Shown: positions 7,540 through 17,410, counted from the first letter of the stretch. The stretch: 64,000 nt of DNA from Thiomicrorhabdus lithotrophica (GCF_029201445.1 NZ_CP102381.1:1240001-1304000); one strand, 5' to 3'. Notes: generated by a model not told the origin, from the letters alone. Numbers and translations are program-made.

Positions 7540-8952
7540 TTACTGAGCTTCTTTTCGTTTCTCTATAAATTCTAGGGCCATTTTTAAACGTTTAATGCAA
7601 CGGTCTTGACCAATAAGCTCAGCAGTTGCATCAATTGCTGGGGATTGCCCACCACCCGTTATTGCAACGCGTAATGGCATGCCTACTTTGCCCATACCTA
7701 CTTCTAATGCTTCCGCAGTCGCATTAATTACATTATGAATGGCTTCAGCCTTCCATTCAGACAATGCTTCAAGCTTTTCCAAAACTAAAGTAAGCGCTTC
7801 TTCTGCAGCGGGACGTAAATGCTTTTTAGCGGCTCCTGCTTCAAACGCTTCAAAATCATTGTAGAAATAAATTGCACCTTGTGCCATTTCAACTAGCGTT
7901 TTAGCTCTATCGCGTAAAATATTGGCAACTTCAGACAATTCAGGTCCTTGACTTAAATCGCAACCAAGCTGGGCAACAAAGCTTGATAAGTGTGTCGCTA
8001 GATGTTCGGCGGGTGCCGTTTTAATATGCTGTTCATTAATCCAAGTAAGCTTAGCTGTATCAAAGGTGGATGGCGAGCTGTTTACGGAATTTAAGTCAAA
8101 ATACTTGACCATTTCATCCATTGAAAAGACTTCTTGATCGCCGTAAGACCAACCTAGACGCACTAAATAGTTCAGAAGTGCTTCAGGTAGAAACCCTTCT
8201 TCTTTATATTGAAGAACACTTACTGCGCCATGGCGCTTGGATAGACGACTACCATCCTCACCAAGCACCATTGGAATATGTGCGAATTTAGGTACTTCTG
8301 CCCCAATAGCTTTATAGAGATTGATTTGACGCGGAGTATTATTAAGATGATCATCACCACGAATAACGTGTGTCATTCCCATATCCCAATCATCTACAAC
8401 AACGGTAAAATTATAAGTAGGCGTGCCATCAGGGCGAGCAATAATTAGGTCATCCAACTCTTTGTTGTTGATAATAACTTGGCCTTTAACCAAGTCATCA
8501 ATAACGACATCACCATCTAATGGGTTTTTGAAACGGATTACAGGATCAATTCCAGTAGGCGGTTCCCCAGAAAAGTCGCGGTAACTACCGTCATAACGTG
8601 GTTTCTCTCCTGCAGCCTTCTGTGCCTCACGCATGGCGTCGAGCTCTTCTGGAGTGGCGTAACAGTAGTAGGCTAAACCTTTATCAAACAGTTGCTGAAT
8701 GACTTCTTTATATCGTTCAAAACGATGTGTTTGATAGATTGGCCCGTGATCATAATCCAAACCTAGCCAACTCATACCTTCTAATATGGCATTGACAGAT
8801 TCTTCTGTAGAACGTTCTAAGTCAGTATCTTCAATGCGTAGCGTAAATTCACCACCTTGTTTTTTAGCATATAGCCATGAATAAAGTGCTGTTCTAACGC
8901 CACCGATATGTAAATAACCGGTTGGACTAGGTGCAAAGCGTGTACGAATCAC
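7540..8952 (-). CDS. gltX: glutamyl-tRNA synthetase
   Basis: 470 residues, class I synthetase. The HIGH-type motif appears in [14 protein letters not shown] at the N-terminus and the KMSKS-type motif as RLSKRHG near residue 240; the C-terminal half is the anticodon-binding helical domain. It charges tRNA-Glu with glutamate, which feeds both translation and, in most bacteria of this group, tetrapyrrole synthesis through glutamyl-tRNA. It lies directly upstream of the cluster holding both tRNA-Glu copies on the same strand, but with its own terminator between. Length is normal. Confidence 0.97.
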   Translation of the reverse strand: MIRTRFAPSPTGYLHIGGVRTALYSWLYAKKQGGEFTLRIEDTDLERSTEESVNAILEGMSWLGLDYDHGPIYQTHRFERYKEVIQQLFDKGLAYYCYATPEELDAMREAQKAAGEKPRYDGSYRDFSGEPPTGIDPVIRFKNPLDGDVVIDDLVKGQVIINNKELDDLIIARPDGTPTYNFTVVVDDWDMGMTHVIRGDDHLNNTPRQINLYKAIGAEVPKFAHIPMVLGEDGSRLSKRHGAVSVLQYKEEGFLPEALLNYLVRLGWSYGDQEVFSMDEMVKYFDLNSVNSSPSTFDTAKLTWINEQHIKTAPAEHLATHLSSFVAQLGCDLSQGPELSEVANILRDRAKTLVEMAQGAIYFYNDFEAFEAGAAKKHLRPAAEEALTLVLEKLEALSEWKAEAIHNVINATAEALEVGMGKVGMPLRVAITGGGQSPAIDATAELIGQDRCIKRLKMALEFIEKRKEAQ

Positions 8953-9274
8953 AGGAAGACTCCAAAATTAGATATTCAAAAGAAGCACATTATAAACCTA
9001 TGAAGCTATACGAGAAATTGAAAATACAGGATTCCTTAAAAATAGTCTGTTTTTAGTTTTTTTTAGCCCTTTAAAGTGAGTAGTTAAGGTTAATAAACCC
9101 AGCGCTCCAGAAAATAATAAACCCTACTAATCTGTAAAATAAAAGATAGAATCAAATAGAATATGCTTTATAAGAATGCTGGTTATTTAAATTCATGAAC
9201 TAACTTATAATGACAAAAACGATCGCTGTACTATTTAATGTTTAACGGTTTAAGATAAAACTAATGGAATAATC
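8953..9274. other. 322-base gap between divergent gltX and the anion-channel gene
   Basis: AT-rich with no gene. A TATAAT on the minus strand (8994-8989) is a likely gltX -10 box with only a weak -35. A plus-strand TATAAT at 9206-9211 may serve the channel gene, again with no clear -35. The sequence AATAAACCC occurs twice between 9090 and 9125. Nothing else stands out. Confidence 0.4.
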
Positions 9275-10258
9275 ATGTCAGTAACTGAAAATACCCGTCT
9301 TGCCTATTTCCCTATTAATCTGTTTGGTGCCATTATGGGGTATAGCGGCTTAACTCTTGGGCTGAAATCGGCTCATGAACAGCTTGGGATTCCAATCAGT
9401 ATTTTCTATTTTTCAGCCCTTCTGAGCACACTATTTTTTATTATTATTTCAATTACCTACCTCATTAAGCTAGTAAAGCATCCTAAAGCTGTAATAGCTG
9501 AGTTCAACCATCCTGTTGCGCTACATTTTTTTCCAACCTTTAGCATTAGCTTATTATTGTTAAGCATGATTTTCAAAGACTTAACCTATGATATTTCGCA
9601 GCTAATGTGGATGCTAGGTACGCTTATTCAGTCTGTCTTATTATTATTTATATTAAGTAATTGGATTCATCACGAAAAATGGCAAATAACTCATATGACT
9701 CCAGCTTGGTTTATACCCGTTGTAGGTAGTATTCTTGTCCCTATTGGTGCTGTTTATTTTGCTAATATTGAAGTAGCTTGGTTCTTTTTTAGCATCGGGT
9801 TAGTATTTTGGGTTATTTTAAATAGCATTGTGATGTATCGTCTGTTTTTTCATCCACCTATGCTTAAAATATTAGAGCCGACCTTATTTATATTAATTGC
9901 ACCACCTGCGGTCGGTTTTATCTCCTACATGAGCTTACAAGGAATGGCTGGGGTCAATGAATTTTCACGTGTTTTGTATTATATTGCTTTATTTTTAACC
10001 ATGCTGTTATTGAGCCAAGTACCACGATTCATAAAAGTCCCCTTCTCTTTAGCTTGGTGGGCTTATACTTTCCCTTTAGCAGCAATTACTTTGGCAAGTT
10101 TTATTATGTACGAGCAATTGGAACTTGAGTTTTTTAGTTATCTAGCAATCATAATACTTTCAATATTAGCAGCCTTAATTATTTATTTAACACTTAAAAC
10201 TTTGTTAGCGATTAAACACAAAAAGCTCTGCGTTGCTCCGGCAAAACCAGGTCAATAA
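9275..10258 (+). CDS. SLAC1/TehA (TDT) family anion channel or exporter
   Basis: 327 residues, almost entirely hydrophobic with about ten membrane helices, in the pattern of the tellurite-resistance/dicarboxylate transporter family: FPINLFGAIMGYSGL near the start, PAWFIPVVGSILVPIG in the middle, and the APPAVGFISY helix. Members conduct small anions or export dicarboxylates and similar compounds across the inner membrane; the substrate cannot be read from the sequence. It is followed after 59 bases by the M61 peptidase gene on the same strand. Confidence 0.85.
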   Translation: MSVTENTRLAYFPINLFGAIMGYSGLTLGLKSAHEQLGIPISIFYFSALLSTLFFIIISITYLIKLVKHPKAVIAEFNHPVALHFFPTFSISLLLLSMIFKDLTYDISQLMWMLGTLIQSVLLLFILSNWIHHEKWQITHMTPAWFIPVVGSILVPIGAVYFANIEVAWFFFSIGLVFWVILNSIVMYRLFFHPPMLKILEPTLFILIAPPAVGFISYMSLQGMAGVNEFSRVLYYIALFLTMLLLSQVPRFIKVPFSLAWWAYTFPLAAITLASFIMYEQLELEFFSYLAIIILSILAALIIYLTLKTLLAIKHKKLCVAPAKPGQ

Positions 10259-10317
10259 ATGTAGACTTTCTGTCTATTACACAAACAACCAAAAACTTAG
10301 AGAATTGATTACTTACT

Positions 10318-12111
10318 ATGATTCAGTACCGTATTTCAGCATTTGACCCTAAATCACATTACATTAAAGTCAACCTTACTATTAATGAACCTATGCAACC
10401 AGAGCAAAAATTACGCTTACCCAACTGGATTCCTGGTAGCTATTTAATCCGTGACTTTGCTAAACACATAACCAGTATCAATATAACAAGCCAAAGCGGG
10501 CAATCAATCGAAGTTAATACCATTGATAAATCGAATTGGTCATTCTCTAGTGATGAAGCCGTCACTATTGAATACTTTGTATATGCATGGGATCTATCGG
10601 TGAGAGGGTCACATTTTGATGAATCACACGCCTTTTTTAATGGTACCTCGGTTTTTTTAGAAGTTATTGGACAATCTAATCAGGCTTGTAAAGTTGCTAT
10701 TGAACCATCTGAAATTAGTCAACAAAACGGTTGGAAAGTTGCAACAGGAATGCCAAAAAAAGACATTGACGCTAATGGTTTTGGCCTATATCAAGCGGAT
10801 AACTACCATGCATTAATTGACTACCCAGTTGAAATGGGAACATTTACAGAGATAGAATTTAAAGCCTGTGGTATTCCTCATAAAATGGTTATTACGGGTG
10901 TTTTTGAATGTGATGAACAGCGCCTTAAACAGGATTTAGTAAAAATCTGCGAAACAGAAATTAACCTTTTTGGACAACCCGCTCCGGTTGAAGATTACTT
11001 ATTTCAGGTAATGGTTACTGGTAGTGATTATGGTGGACTTGAACACAGAAACTCAACCGCTTTAATTTGCAGTCGTGACGATCTACCTTATGTCGGTATG
11101 GAAGAAGCAACAGATGGTTACCTTCAGTTTTTAGAACTTTGTAGCCATGAATATTTTCACACTTGGAATGTGAAACGCATTCAGCCAAAAGTATATCAAG
11201 ATAGTGACTTACAAACCCCTGTTTACACTAACCAACTCTGGTGGTTTGAGGGCATTACCTCATACTACGATGGTTTGATCCTACAAAGAGCAGGCCTGGT
11301 AGATAATAAATCTTATCTTAATATACTGGCTAAGCAGATGACTCGCGTCTACCGAATGCCTGGTCGTTTTAAGCAGTCTGTTTCAGAATCTAGCTGGTTA
11401 ACTTGGACTAAGTTTTATCAACAAGATGAAAACGCACCCAATGCCATCATCAGTTATTACAGCAAAGGGAGTTTAATTGCTCTAGGCCTTGATTTGACGA
11501 TTCGTATCGAGACAAAAGGCCAAAAGTCTTTAGATGATGTTTTACTTTATCTATGGGAACATTTTGGAAAAAGTCAGACAGGCCTGGTAGATGGTCAAAT
11601 TGAAGATATTTGCTCTGAAGTGTCTGGAATTGATTTAACCGATTTTTTTGCGGACTACCTATTCGGAACAAAAGACATACCGTTTACGGAACTCTTCGCT
11701 GAATTTGGTATTGATTTTAACTTACGAACACAATCAGGCTTGGATGACTTAGGTGGTGACACTAATGATAACGCTGCAGACACTAGCCTACCAAACCACC
11801 TTGGTGCAAACGTTAGCAACACCGTACAAGGCACACTAAAAATTACTCACGTATGGAATAATCAACCTGCTTATGAAGCAGGGTTAACAGCGGGTGATGA
11901 AGTAATCGCTTTGAACGGTTTGAAAATATCAACCAAAGCACAATTAGAAACTTTGTTAAAGCGCCATGACAATACAAAAGCATTAACTTGTCACTACTTT
12001 AGAAGAGATGAGTTAAGAAAGACCTCTCTTATGCTTGAACCGCCATTAAAGGATCGTGTCGCATTAAAAGAATTAACCATTAATCGAGAAAAGCTAAGCT
12101 GGTTGTTGTAA
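10318..12111 (+). CDS. M61-family metallopeptidase with PDZ domain
   Basis: 597 residues. An N-terminal beta-rich domain is followed by a zinc peptidase core with HEYFH at 277-281 and the downstream WWFEGITSYY segment carrying the third ligand Glu, then a PDZ domain (about 500-560, AGLTAGDEVIALNG). This is the glycyl-aminopeptidase (M61) family. There is no signal peptide, so it is probably cytoplasmic. Two copies of the dispersed palindrome occur inside it, encoding AGLVD (11289) and TGLVD (11577). slyX follows 28 bases later. Confidence 0.9.
   Translation: MIQYRISAFDPKSHYIKVNLTINEPMQPEQKLRLPNWIPGSYLIRDFAKHITSINITSQSGQSIEVNTIDKSNWSFSSDEAVTIEYFVYAWDLSVRGSHFDESHAFFNGTSVFLEVIGQSNQACKVAIEPSEISQQNGWKVATGMPKKDIDANGFGLYQADNYHALIDYPVEMGTFTEIEFKACGIPHKMVITGVFECDEQRLKQDLVKICETEINLFGQPAPVEDYLFQVMVTGSDYGGLEHRNSTALICSRDDLPYVGMEEATDGYLQFLELCSHEYFHTWNVKRIQPKVYQDSDLQTPVYTNQLWWFEGITSYYDGLILQRAGLVDNKSYLNILAKQMTRVYRMPGRFKQSVSESSWLTWTKFYQQDENAPNAIISYYSKGSLIALGLDLTIRIETKGQKSLDDVLLYLWEHFGKSQTGLVDGQIEDICSEVSGIDLTDFFADYLFGTKDIPFTELFAEFGIDFNLRTQSGLDDLGGDTNDNAADTSLPNHLGANVSNTVQGTLKITHVWNNQPAYEAGLTAGDEVIALNGLKISTKAQLETLLKRHDNTKALTCHYFRRDELRKTSLMLEPPLKDRVALKELTINREKLSWLL
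11289..11300. repeat. palindrome copy inside the M61 peptidase gene
   Basis: GCAGGCCTGGT; read as Ala-Gly-Leu-Val. Confidence 0.75.
11577..11588. repeat. second palindrome copy inside the M61 peptidase gene
   Basis: GACAGGCCTGGT, 288 bases from the first copy and read in the same frame (Thr-Gly-Leu-Val-Asp). Confidence 0.75.
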
Positions 12112-12139
12112 CTAAAGCTTACTTAAAGAGATAAAGTTT

Positions 12140-12364
12140 ATGCCAGAAGCAACAAACCAAGTTTTAGAACGCTTAACCCGGGTTGAGATGAATCAAGCCT
12201 TTCATGATGAAAGTATAGAAGCATTAGAGCGTACAATCGCTTCTCAACATCAAGATATTCAATTACTCGAAAAGAAGATTGCCCTACTATCCGATTACAT
12301 AAAAAGCTTAAAGCAAGATAGTATTAAAGATCCAAAAGATGAAGTACCTCCACCCCATTATTAA
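12140..12364 (+). CDS. slyX: SlyX family protein
   Basis: 74 residues, almost all predicted coiled coil (LERLTRVEMNQAFHDESIEALERTI...), ending in PPPHY, the typical SlyX tail. The family is widespread in proteobacteria; its molecular role is not settled. AAAGAG precedes the start. It follows the M61 gene in the same direction and is probably cotranscribed. Confidence 0.88.
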   Translation: MPEATNQVLERLTRVEMNQAFHDESIEALERTIASQHQDIQLLEKKIALLSDYIKSLKQDSIKDPKDEVPPPHY

Positions 12365-12457
12365 AGCTCAAATAGAAACACCAAAATAACTGAGTTAATC
12401 TACGCGTTATGTTGACGGTACTCTTTAGTATTAGTATTTAGTGATAGAATTAACGCT

Positions 12458-13066
12458 ATGAAAAAAATAATATTTTTAATTTTGGTGTTTTTCACTTGGA
12501 AGCACTTTTACTATGTTGCTGATGCGCCTGAATTAGGTCCCGGTGCAGTCGCTGGTGGCTACCCTTATCAAAATCCTACCTCAACTAGCTCTTTTAGAAA
12601 AGGGGACTATACATATAGTCCACGTGCTTCCTATGAAGTTGAAGCGAGGGTTATTTCAGCCTCACGATATTACTTTGACCAGGAAGCACGTATTTCTCCA
12701 ATTGATTTAGCTTTAGGTTGGGGACCTATGTCAGATGAATCAATACTAAAAGACATTGATATTTGGCAAGAAAAGCGTTGGTATAAATGGGAATCAGACG
12801 CCTTACCTATTCCCAAATATGAAGTAGTTAATAACAGCGCGAATGTTCACATTATTCCAGGTAATGAAACGATTGCTGAAGAGCTCAAAAACATTCGTAA
12901 TGGCGATTTAGTGCAAATTAAAGGATACCTAGTTGATGTTAAAAAGAATACGGGTTGGAAGTGGAAAACATCAATGGTAAGAAATGACGAGGGTGCTGGT
13001 GCTTGCGAGATTATTTATGTTAATAGTCTGACTATAGTAGACCCTTATGAAAGACTTTATTATTAG
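12458..13066 (+). CDS. membrane-anchored or exported protein of unknown function
   Basis: 202 residues. Residues 1-20 form a hydrophobic signal or anchor; the rest is a soluble Trp/Tyr-rich domain with LALGWGPMSDESIL, RWYKW, ANVHIIPGN and GDLVQIKGYLVDV segments and a late GAGACEI Cys. I believe this matches a conserved uncharacterised proteobacterial family, but I cannot name it. The second half (a beta-rich GDLVQIKGYLVDV) reads like a small OB-type fold; this is a guess. No catalytic motif is visible. It is last on the plus strand before the convergent rluB. Confidence 0.7.
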   Translation: MKKIIFLILVFFTWKHFYYVADAPELGPGAVAGGYPYQNPTSTSSFRKGDYTYSPRASYEVEARVISASRYYFDQEARISPIDLALGWGPMSDESILKDIDIWQEKRWYKWESDALPIPKYEVVNNSANVHIIPGNETIAEELKNIRNGDLVQIKGYLVDVKKNTGWKWKTSMVRNDEGAGACEIIYVNSLTIVDPYERLYY

Positions 13067-13114
13067 TAAACAATAACTTATTCATCTTTACGGAATAAAA
13101 ACGAAATATCATTC

Positions 13115-13130
13115 CTACCAGGCCTGGTAG
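13115..13130. repeat. 16-bp palindrome CTACCAGGCCTGGTAG
   Basis: Core 13117-13128. It lies midway in the 100-base gap between two convergent genes. Confidence 0.9.
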
Positions 13131-13166
13131 TTTATAAAAACACTTCAATTACTTATTAGAATTTAA

Positions 13167-14078
13167 TTAACGTCTGCGTTTGCTAAATCCATCACTCAAA
13201 TCATGAATAGTACGTTTTGCTGATGGTTTTCTTGCCACAGGTTTAGACTGTGAGTGCATTCTTTTTTGTTTTTTCTCACCAGCCTGTCTATTGCTTCTTA
13301 AATCAGGACGGGCTTCTTCTTTAAGGTCTACCGATTTTAATAACTGGTTAATCTGCTTCCAGGTTAGCTCTTCAGTTTTTCCTTTGCGTAAGTTTCTTGG
13401 GATGGTGAACTGTCCGTAACGAACACGATGTAAACGGCTAACTTGTACGCCTACCGCTTCCCATATACGACGAACTTCACGGTAACGCCCTTCTTTAATA
13501 GTCACTTTGTACCATTTATTAATGGATTCATTCTCAAGGCTAGTTTGCATTTTAGTGACTTTATTGAACCTTGCTGGTCCATCATCAAGCTGAACGCCTT
13601 TAACAACTTGTTTAAGTGCCTCATCGCTCACTTCACCAAAAACGCGCACCGTATACTCGCGCTCAACCTCATAAGATGGGTGCATCATGCGGTTAGCTAA
13701 CTCACCATTATTTGTCAAAATAAGTAAGCCGCTGGTGTTTAAATCTAAACGACCAATACTGATCCAACGACCATTGATAATACGAGGAAGTTGCTGAAAA
13801 ATTGTTTCACGACCTTTATCATCATTACGAGTACAAACCTTTCCTTCAGGCTTATTGTATAGAATGACTTGCGTAGGCTGTTTTTGTAAACGACTCTCTT
13901 TTACGGCTTGATCTTTTACTTTAATTTTATCAGCGGCCGTTGCTCTATCACCTAGCTTGGCTGTGCGGCCATTCACCTTAACTAAACCTTCCGTAATTAA
14001 GGTTTCTACAGAACGTCTTGAACCAAAACCTGCTCGCGCAAGGATTTTTTGAAGTTTTTCATCAGTAGGTTGATTCAT
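13167..14078 (-). CDS. rluB: 23S rRNA pseudouridine synthase B
   Basis: 303 residues. An S4 RNA-binding domain (about 7-60, KILARAGFGSRRSVETLI) precedes an RsuA-type pseudouridine synthase domain with the catalytic Asp112 in GRLDLNTSGLL and the REGRYREVRRIWEAVG motif. A basic Lys/Arg/Ser-rich tail covers residues 255-303. It would modify U2605 of 23S rRNA in helix 93. In many gammaproteobacteria rluB is close to yciO and rnm, as here, which supports RluB over the related RluE/RluF/RsuA. Confidence 0.9.
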   Translation of the reverse strand: MNQPTDEKLQKILARAGFGSRRSVETLITEGLVKVNGRTAKLGDRATAADKIKVKDQAVKESRLQKQPTQVILYNKPEGKVCTRNDDKGRETIFQQLPRIINGRWISIGRLDLNTSGLLILTNNGELANRMMHPSYEVEREYTVRVFGEVSDEALKQVVKGVQLDDGPARFNKVTKMQTSLENESINKWYKVTIKEGRYREVRRIWEAVGVQVSRLHRVRYGQFTIPRNLRKGKTEELTWKQINQLLKSVDLKEEARPDLRSNRQAGEKKQKRMHSQSKPVARKPSAKRTIHDLSDGFSKRRR

Positions 14079-14141
14079 AATTTTCTCTTTGTTCTAGTTG
14101 GTCTAGCTGGTTTAAGGCTTTGTAGTTTTATATTGTGTGGT

Positions 14142-14795
14142 TTATAAGCCGACAATACTGAAAATAAATTGTTTGAAAATCGCATAAGGTCCCATCAATA
14201 ATGGCATTAAAATACCAAGAAACATGAGTCCTAAAATAATAAAAAAGCCATAAGGCGCAATTTGATTATATTGCCAAGCCAGCTTTTTAGGTAAAAAGGC
14301 CGATAAAACACGGCTACCATCAAGAGGTGGAATAGGAATTAAGTTTAAAACCAAAAGTATTAGGTTGATACTCACTCCTGCTAATCCGCTATAGATTAGA
14401 AATATTCCTACTTCTGGAGAACTCACCTGTAGCATCATGCCAAGCTTTGCAATTAAAGCCCACAGAAATGCCATAACTAAATTGGCAGCAGGCCCCGCTA
14501 CCGCGACCCACGCCATGTCACCACTTGGGTTTTTAAAGTTACGCGTATCGACAGGAACAGCCTTGGCCCAACCAAAAACAAATCCACCAAAAAACAACAA
14601 GGCTAAAGGGACGATAATTGTACCAATGGGGTCTATATGTTTTAACGGGTTCAAAGTTAATCGACCGAGCATTTTAGCGGTTTGATCCCCAAGCTTAGAT
14701 GCTGCCCAGCCGTGAGCCACCTCATGCAACGTAATTGCAAAGATAACCGGCAGAGCCCAAACGGCAATTTTTTGCATGATGGTTAGTTCGTTCAT
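14142..14795 (-). CDS. M50-type site-2 protease family membrane protein
   Basis: 217 residues with about five or six membrane helices. HEVAH at 24-28 lies in the first helix and supplies the zinc ligands; the second conserved site is PIPPLDGSRVL (about 155-165). There is no PDZ domain, so it belongs to the compact YwhC-like group rather than RseP. Its substrate is unknown. Its start overlaps the yciO stop by four bases, so the two are translationally coupled. Confidence 0.9.
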   Translation of the reverse strand: MNELTIMQKIAVWALPVIFAITLHEVAHGWAASKLGDQTAKMLGRLTLNPLKHIDPIGTIIVPLALLFFGGFVFGWAKAVPVDTRNFKNPSGDMAWVAVAGPAANLVMAFLWALIAKLGMMLQVSSPEVGIFLIYSGLAGVSINLILLVLNLIPIPPLDGSRVLSAFLPKKLAWQYNQIAPYGFFIILGLMFLGILMPLLMGPYAIFKQFIFSIVGL

Positions 14796-15415
14796 TCTAT
14801 GAATTCACCCTGGCCCTTTCTAACAAGTACAGGCTCTTCCTCTGTAAAATCGATAATCGTTGTTGGTTCAAAACCACTAAAGCCGCCATCTAAAACGGCA
14901 TCTAAGCAATGTGAATACTCTTCTTGAATCGTCCAACCATCTGTCATCGGCTGCGATTCACCTTGCTGTATTAGAGTTGCTGTTAATAAAGGTTTATCAA
15001 AATAACTTAACAAAGTATTAGTAACAATATTAGGCGTCACTCTAAGACCAATTGTTTTACGTTTTGGTGCTTGCAATCGTTTAGGTACTTCTCGACTCGC
15101 TGGTAAAATAAAGGTGTATGGGCCAGGTAAGTGACTTTTTAAATAACGAAATTGCGTGTTACCTACTTTGGCATATTCTGATAGATTACTTAAATCACGA
15201 CACATTAAGGTTAATTCATGCTTTTCATCAAGTTGTCTAATTTGACGAATTCTATCGGCACCATCTTTGATATCTAATAAGCAACCTAATGCATAACCAG
15301 ATTCAGTAGGGTATGCAATCACCCCACCTTTTCTCAATATATCAACAGCTTGCTCCAATAACCTTATTTGAGGATTATCAGGATGAACGCTAATGTATTT
15401 ACAATTTGAAGCCAC
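14792..15415 (-). CDS. yciO: YciO, Sua5/YrdC-family protein
   Basis: 207 residues of the YrdC/Sua5 fold. HPDNPQIRLLEQAV, GGVIAYPTESGYALGC and PGPYTFIL match E. coli YciO closely, so YciO rather than TsaC is the better name. The family binds ATP and threonine carbamate; TsaC makes threonylcarbamoyl-AMP for tRNA t6A, while YciO has a weak or unclear role. The M50 protease gene overlaps its end by four bases. Confidence 0.88.
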   Translation of the reverse strand: MASNCKYISVHPDNPQIRLLEQAVDILRKGGVIAYPTESGYALGCLLDIKDGADRIRQIRQLDEKHELTLMCRDLSNLSEYAKVGNTQFRYLKSHLPGPYTFILPASREVPKRLQAPKRKTIGLRVTPNIVTNTLLSYFDKPLLTATLIQQGESQPMTDGWTIQEEYSHCLDAVLDGGFSGFEPTTIIDFTEEEPVLVRKGQGEFIE

Positions 15416-15489
15416 AACTTTACCTAAAATATAACTAAAAAAATCAGGTGCAAATTATACGCTATTTATAGGGTGTAAATACATAACAC

Positions 15490-16344
15490 TCAAGCTTGTT
15501 GTAAAGGCTCTCTAAAAAGATCCCAAACAGGTGTAACCGTTTGTGGCATAGGTGCTAACCAACCGAGCCCTCGCCAACTGTGTTCTGGTCGATGAAAATC
15601 TGACCCCATTGACGCATAAAGTTCATTTTTAACGGCTCTTTGCGCCATACCATTAATATCGGCACAATGCCGCGGCTGGTTAACCACCTCAATCGCTTGT
15701 CCACCCGCCGCTTTAAAATCGTTAATCAGCTTGTTTAATTTATTACTGGTAAATTTATAAATAGTTGGGTGGGCAATAACCGCGATACCATTGGCTTGTG
15801 TTATCCAGTTAACAACCATTTCAAGTCCTGGCCACTGGCAACTAACATGACCCACCTTACCTTTTTTTAAATAGCGATCGAAGGCTTGCTGACCATTTTT
15901 AACCAAACCTTCTTGCTGAAGTAACTGTGAGAAGTGGCCGCGACCAACAACACCTTCACCCACTAATGCCCAGAGTTTATCTTCAAGGTTGTCTATTTTA
16001 ATGTGAGGCTTATCAGAAAGCTTTTCAATCATACTGTTGGCTCTTTGAACTCGTAATTCGCGAATAGTATTCAAACCTGCTTGCAAAATAGGATTATCTA
16101 AATCAAAGTCCAGACCCACAATATGAATGGTATGACCATTCCAGCTACAGGATGCTTCTACCCCTGTTATAAGCTGTACACCTTTTTTAGTTGCATACTC
16201 CACTGCCTGTTCGTAACCAGCAGTGGTATCATGATCTGTAATTGCCAGAGTGGTCACATCATGTTTCAACGCTAAGTCAATGATTTCTATTGGAGATAAG
16301 CTCCCATCTGACGCTGTTGTGTGACAATGAAAATCAACTTTCAT
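15490..16344 (-). CDS. rnm: PHP-domain 5'-3' exoribonuclease / 3',5'-nucleoside bisphosphate phosphatase
   Basis: 284 residues of the PHP phosphoesterase family. HCH at 6-8, AITDHDTT, the GVEASC motif and a late GSDFH are the metal-binding motifs. It corresponds to E. coli YciV (RNase AM/Rnm), which removes 5' nucleotides from short RNAs and matures 5' ends of rRNA. It lies 74 bases upstream of yciO in the same order as in enterobacteria, and is divergent from yciB. Confidence 0.88.
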   Translation of the reverse strand: MKVDFHCHTTASDGSLSPIEIIDLALKHDVTTLAITDHDTTAGYEQAVEYATKKGVQLITGVEASCSWNGHTIHIVGLDFDLDNPILQAGLNTIRELRVQRANSMIEKLSDKPHIKIDNLEDKLWALVGEGVVGRGHFSQLLQQEGLVKNGQQAFDRYLKKGKVGHVSCQWPGLEMVVNWITQANGIAVIAHPTIYKFTSNKLNKLINDFKAAGGQAIEVVNQPRHCADINGMAQRAVKNELYASMGSDFHRPEHSWRGLGWLAPMPQTVTPVWDLFREPLQQA

Positions 16345-16417
16345 AACATGAACCTTTTAATCCTTTGCAATCCCATATAGAATCCCTTTAAATTAACATA
16401 AAAAAACACCTGGCTAC

Positions 16418-17044
16418 ATGAAATTATTATTTGATCTATTCCCCGTTGTTCTCTTCTTTATTGCTTATAAGATGTATGACATCTATACGGCAACTGCCGT
16501 TATTATTGTGGCTTCTGTTGTGCAAGTCGCTTATTTTTACATGAAACATAATCGCGTAGAAAAAATGCACGTCATCACGCTAGTTCTTATTTTAGTGCTT
16601 GGTGGTCTAACATTAGTTTTACAAGATGAAGATTTTATTAAGTGGAAGCCTACTATTGTCAACTGGGGCTTTGCTCTAGTCTTTTTGGGTAGTCACTATA
16701 TTGGTCAAAAACCGATTGTTGAACGCATGATGGGTCAAGCAATCGCACTGCCTGAAATGATTTGGATAAGATTAAGTTGGTTATGGATCACCTTCTTCAT
16801 CTTTTCTGGCATTACTAACCTATACGTTGCTTTCAACTACGACACGGATACATGGGTCAACTTCAAATTATTTGGTTTAATGGGTATGACGGTTGTCTTC
16901 ATCATTATTCAAGGACTGTATATTAGCCGTTACATTCAAGAATCAGATTCGGATGCTGAAGCAGAAGCACTGCAAGAAGGCCATACTGAAGATGAACTAA
17001 TTGAAAATTTAAAGCACTCTAAATCAGAAGAAAAAAAGGATTAA
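16418..17044 (+). CDS. yciB: inner-membrane septation/envelope protein YciB
   Basis: 208 residues with five or six membrane helices, starting MKLLFDLFPVVLFFIAYK, the typical YciB (intracellular septation protein A) opening. It has an extra acidic hydrophilic tail (about 178-208, EAEALQEGHTEDELIEN), making it longer than the usual 180. YciB interacts with division and envelope proteins in the inner membrane. yciI follows after three bases, so they form one unit. Confidence 0.92.
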   Translation: MKLLFDLFPVVLFFIAYKMYDIYTATAVIIVASVVQVAYFYMKHNRVEKMHVITLVLILVLGGLTLVLQDEDFIKWKPTIVNWGFALVFLGSHYIGQKPIVERMMGQAIALPEMIWIRLSWLWITFFIFSGITNLYVAFNYDTDTWVNFKLFGLMGMTVVFIIIQGLYISRYIQESDSDAEAEALQEGHTEDELIENLKHSKSEEKKD

Positions 17045-17047
17045 TGG

Positions 17048-17362
17048 ATGTTATATTCAATTTTTGCTTACGACAATGAAAATAGTTTGCCATTGCGAGC
17101 TAAGGCACGCCCTGAGCATATCGCACGTTTAAAAGCGTTACATGAAAATAACCGCTTAGTTTTAGCAGGCCCAAACCCTGCAATTGACAGTATAGAACCT
17201 GGAGAGGCTGGGTTTTCTGGCAGCTTAATTGTTGCAGAATTTCCCTCATTAGACGCTGCCAAAGAGTGGGCAAATTCCGATCCTTACGTCGCTGCTGGCG
17301 TATACAAAAAGGTTGAGATCAAACCATTTAAACAAGTATTACCGCCACCTATTGAAAACTAA
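17048..17362 (+). CDS. yciI: YciI family protein
   Basis: 104 residues of the dimeric ferredoxin-like YciI fold, with RPEHIARLKALHENNRLVLAGP and the conserved FPSLDAAKEWANSDPYVAAGVY stretch. The fold is related to muconolactone-type enzymes; the biochemical role is unknown. It directly follows yciB, as in enterobacteria. An in-phase alternative start close by cannot be excluded, since ATGGATG spans the yciB stop. Confidence 0.9.
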   Translation: MLYSIFAYDNENSLPLRAKARPEHIARLKALHENNRLVLAGPNPAIDSIEPGEAGFSGSLIVAEFPSLDAAKEWANSDPYVAAGVYKKVEIKPFKQVLPPPIEN

Positions 17363-17410
17363 TATTTAATTACCTGAGTTACTGATAGTCCATAATTGAG
17401 AGAGAATACC

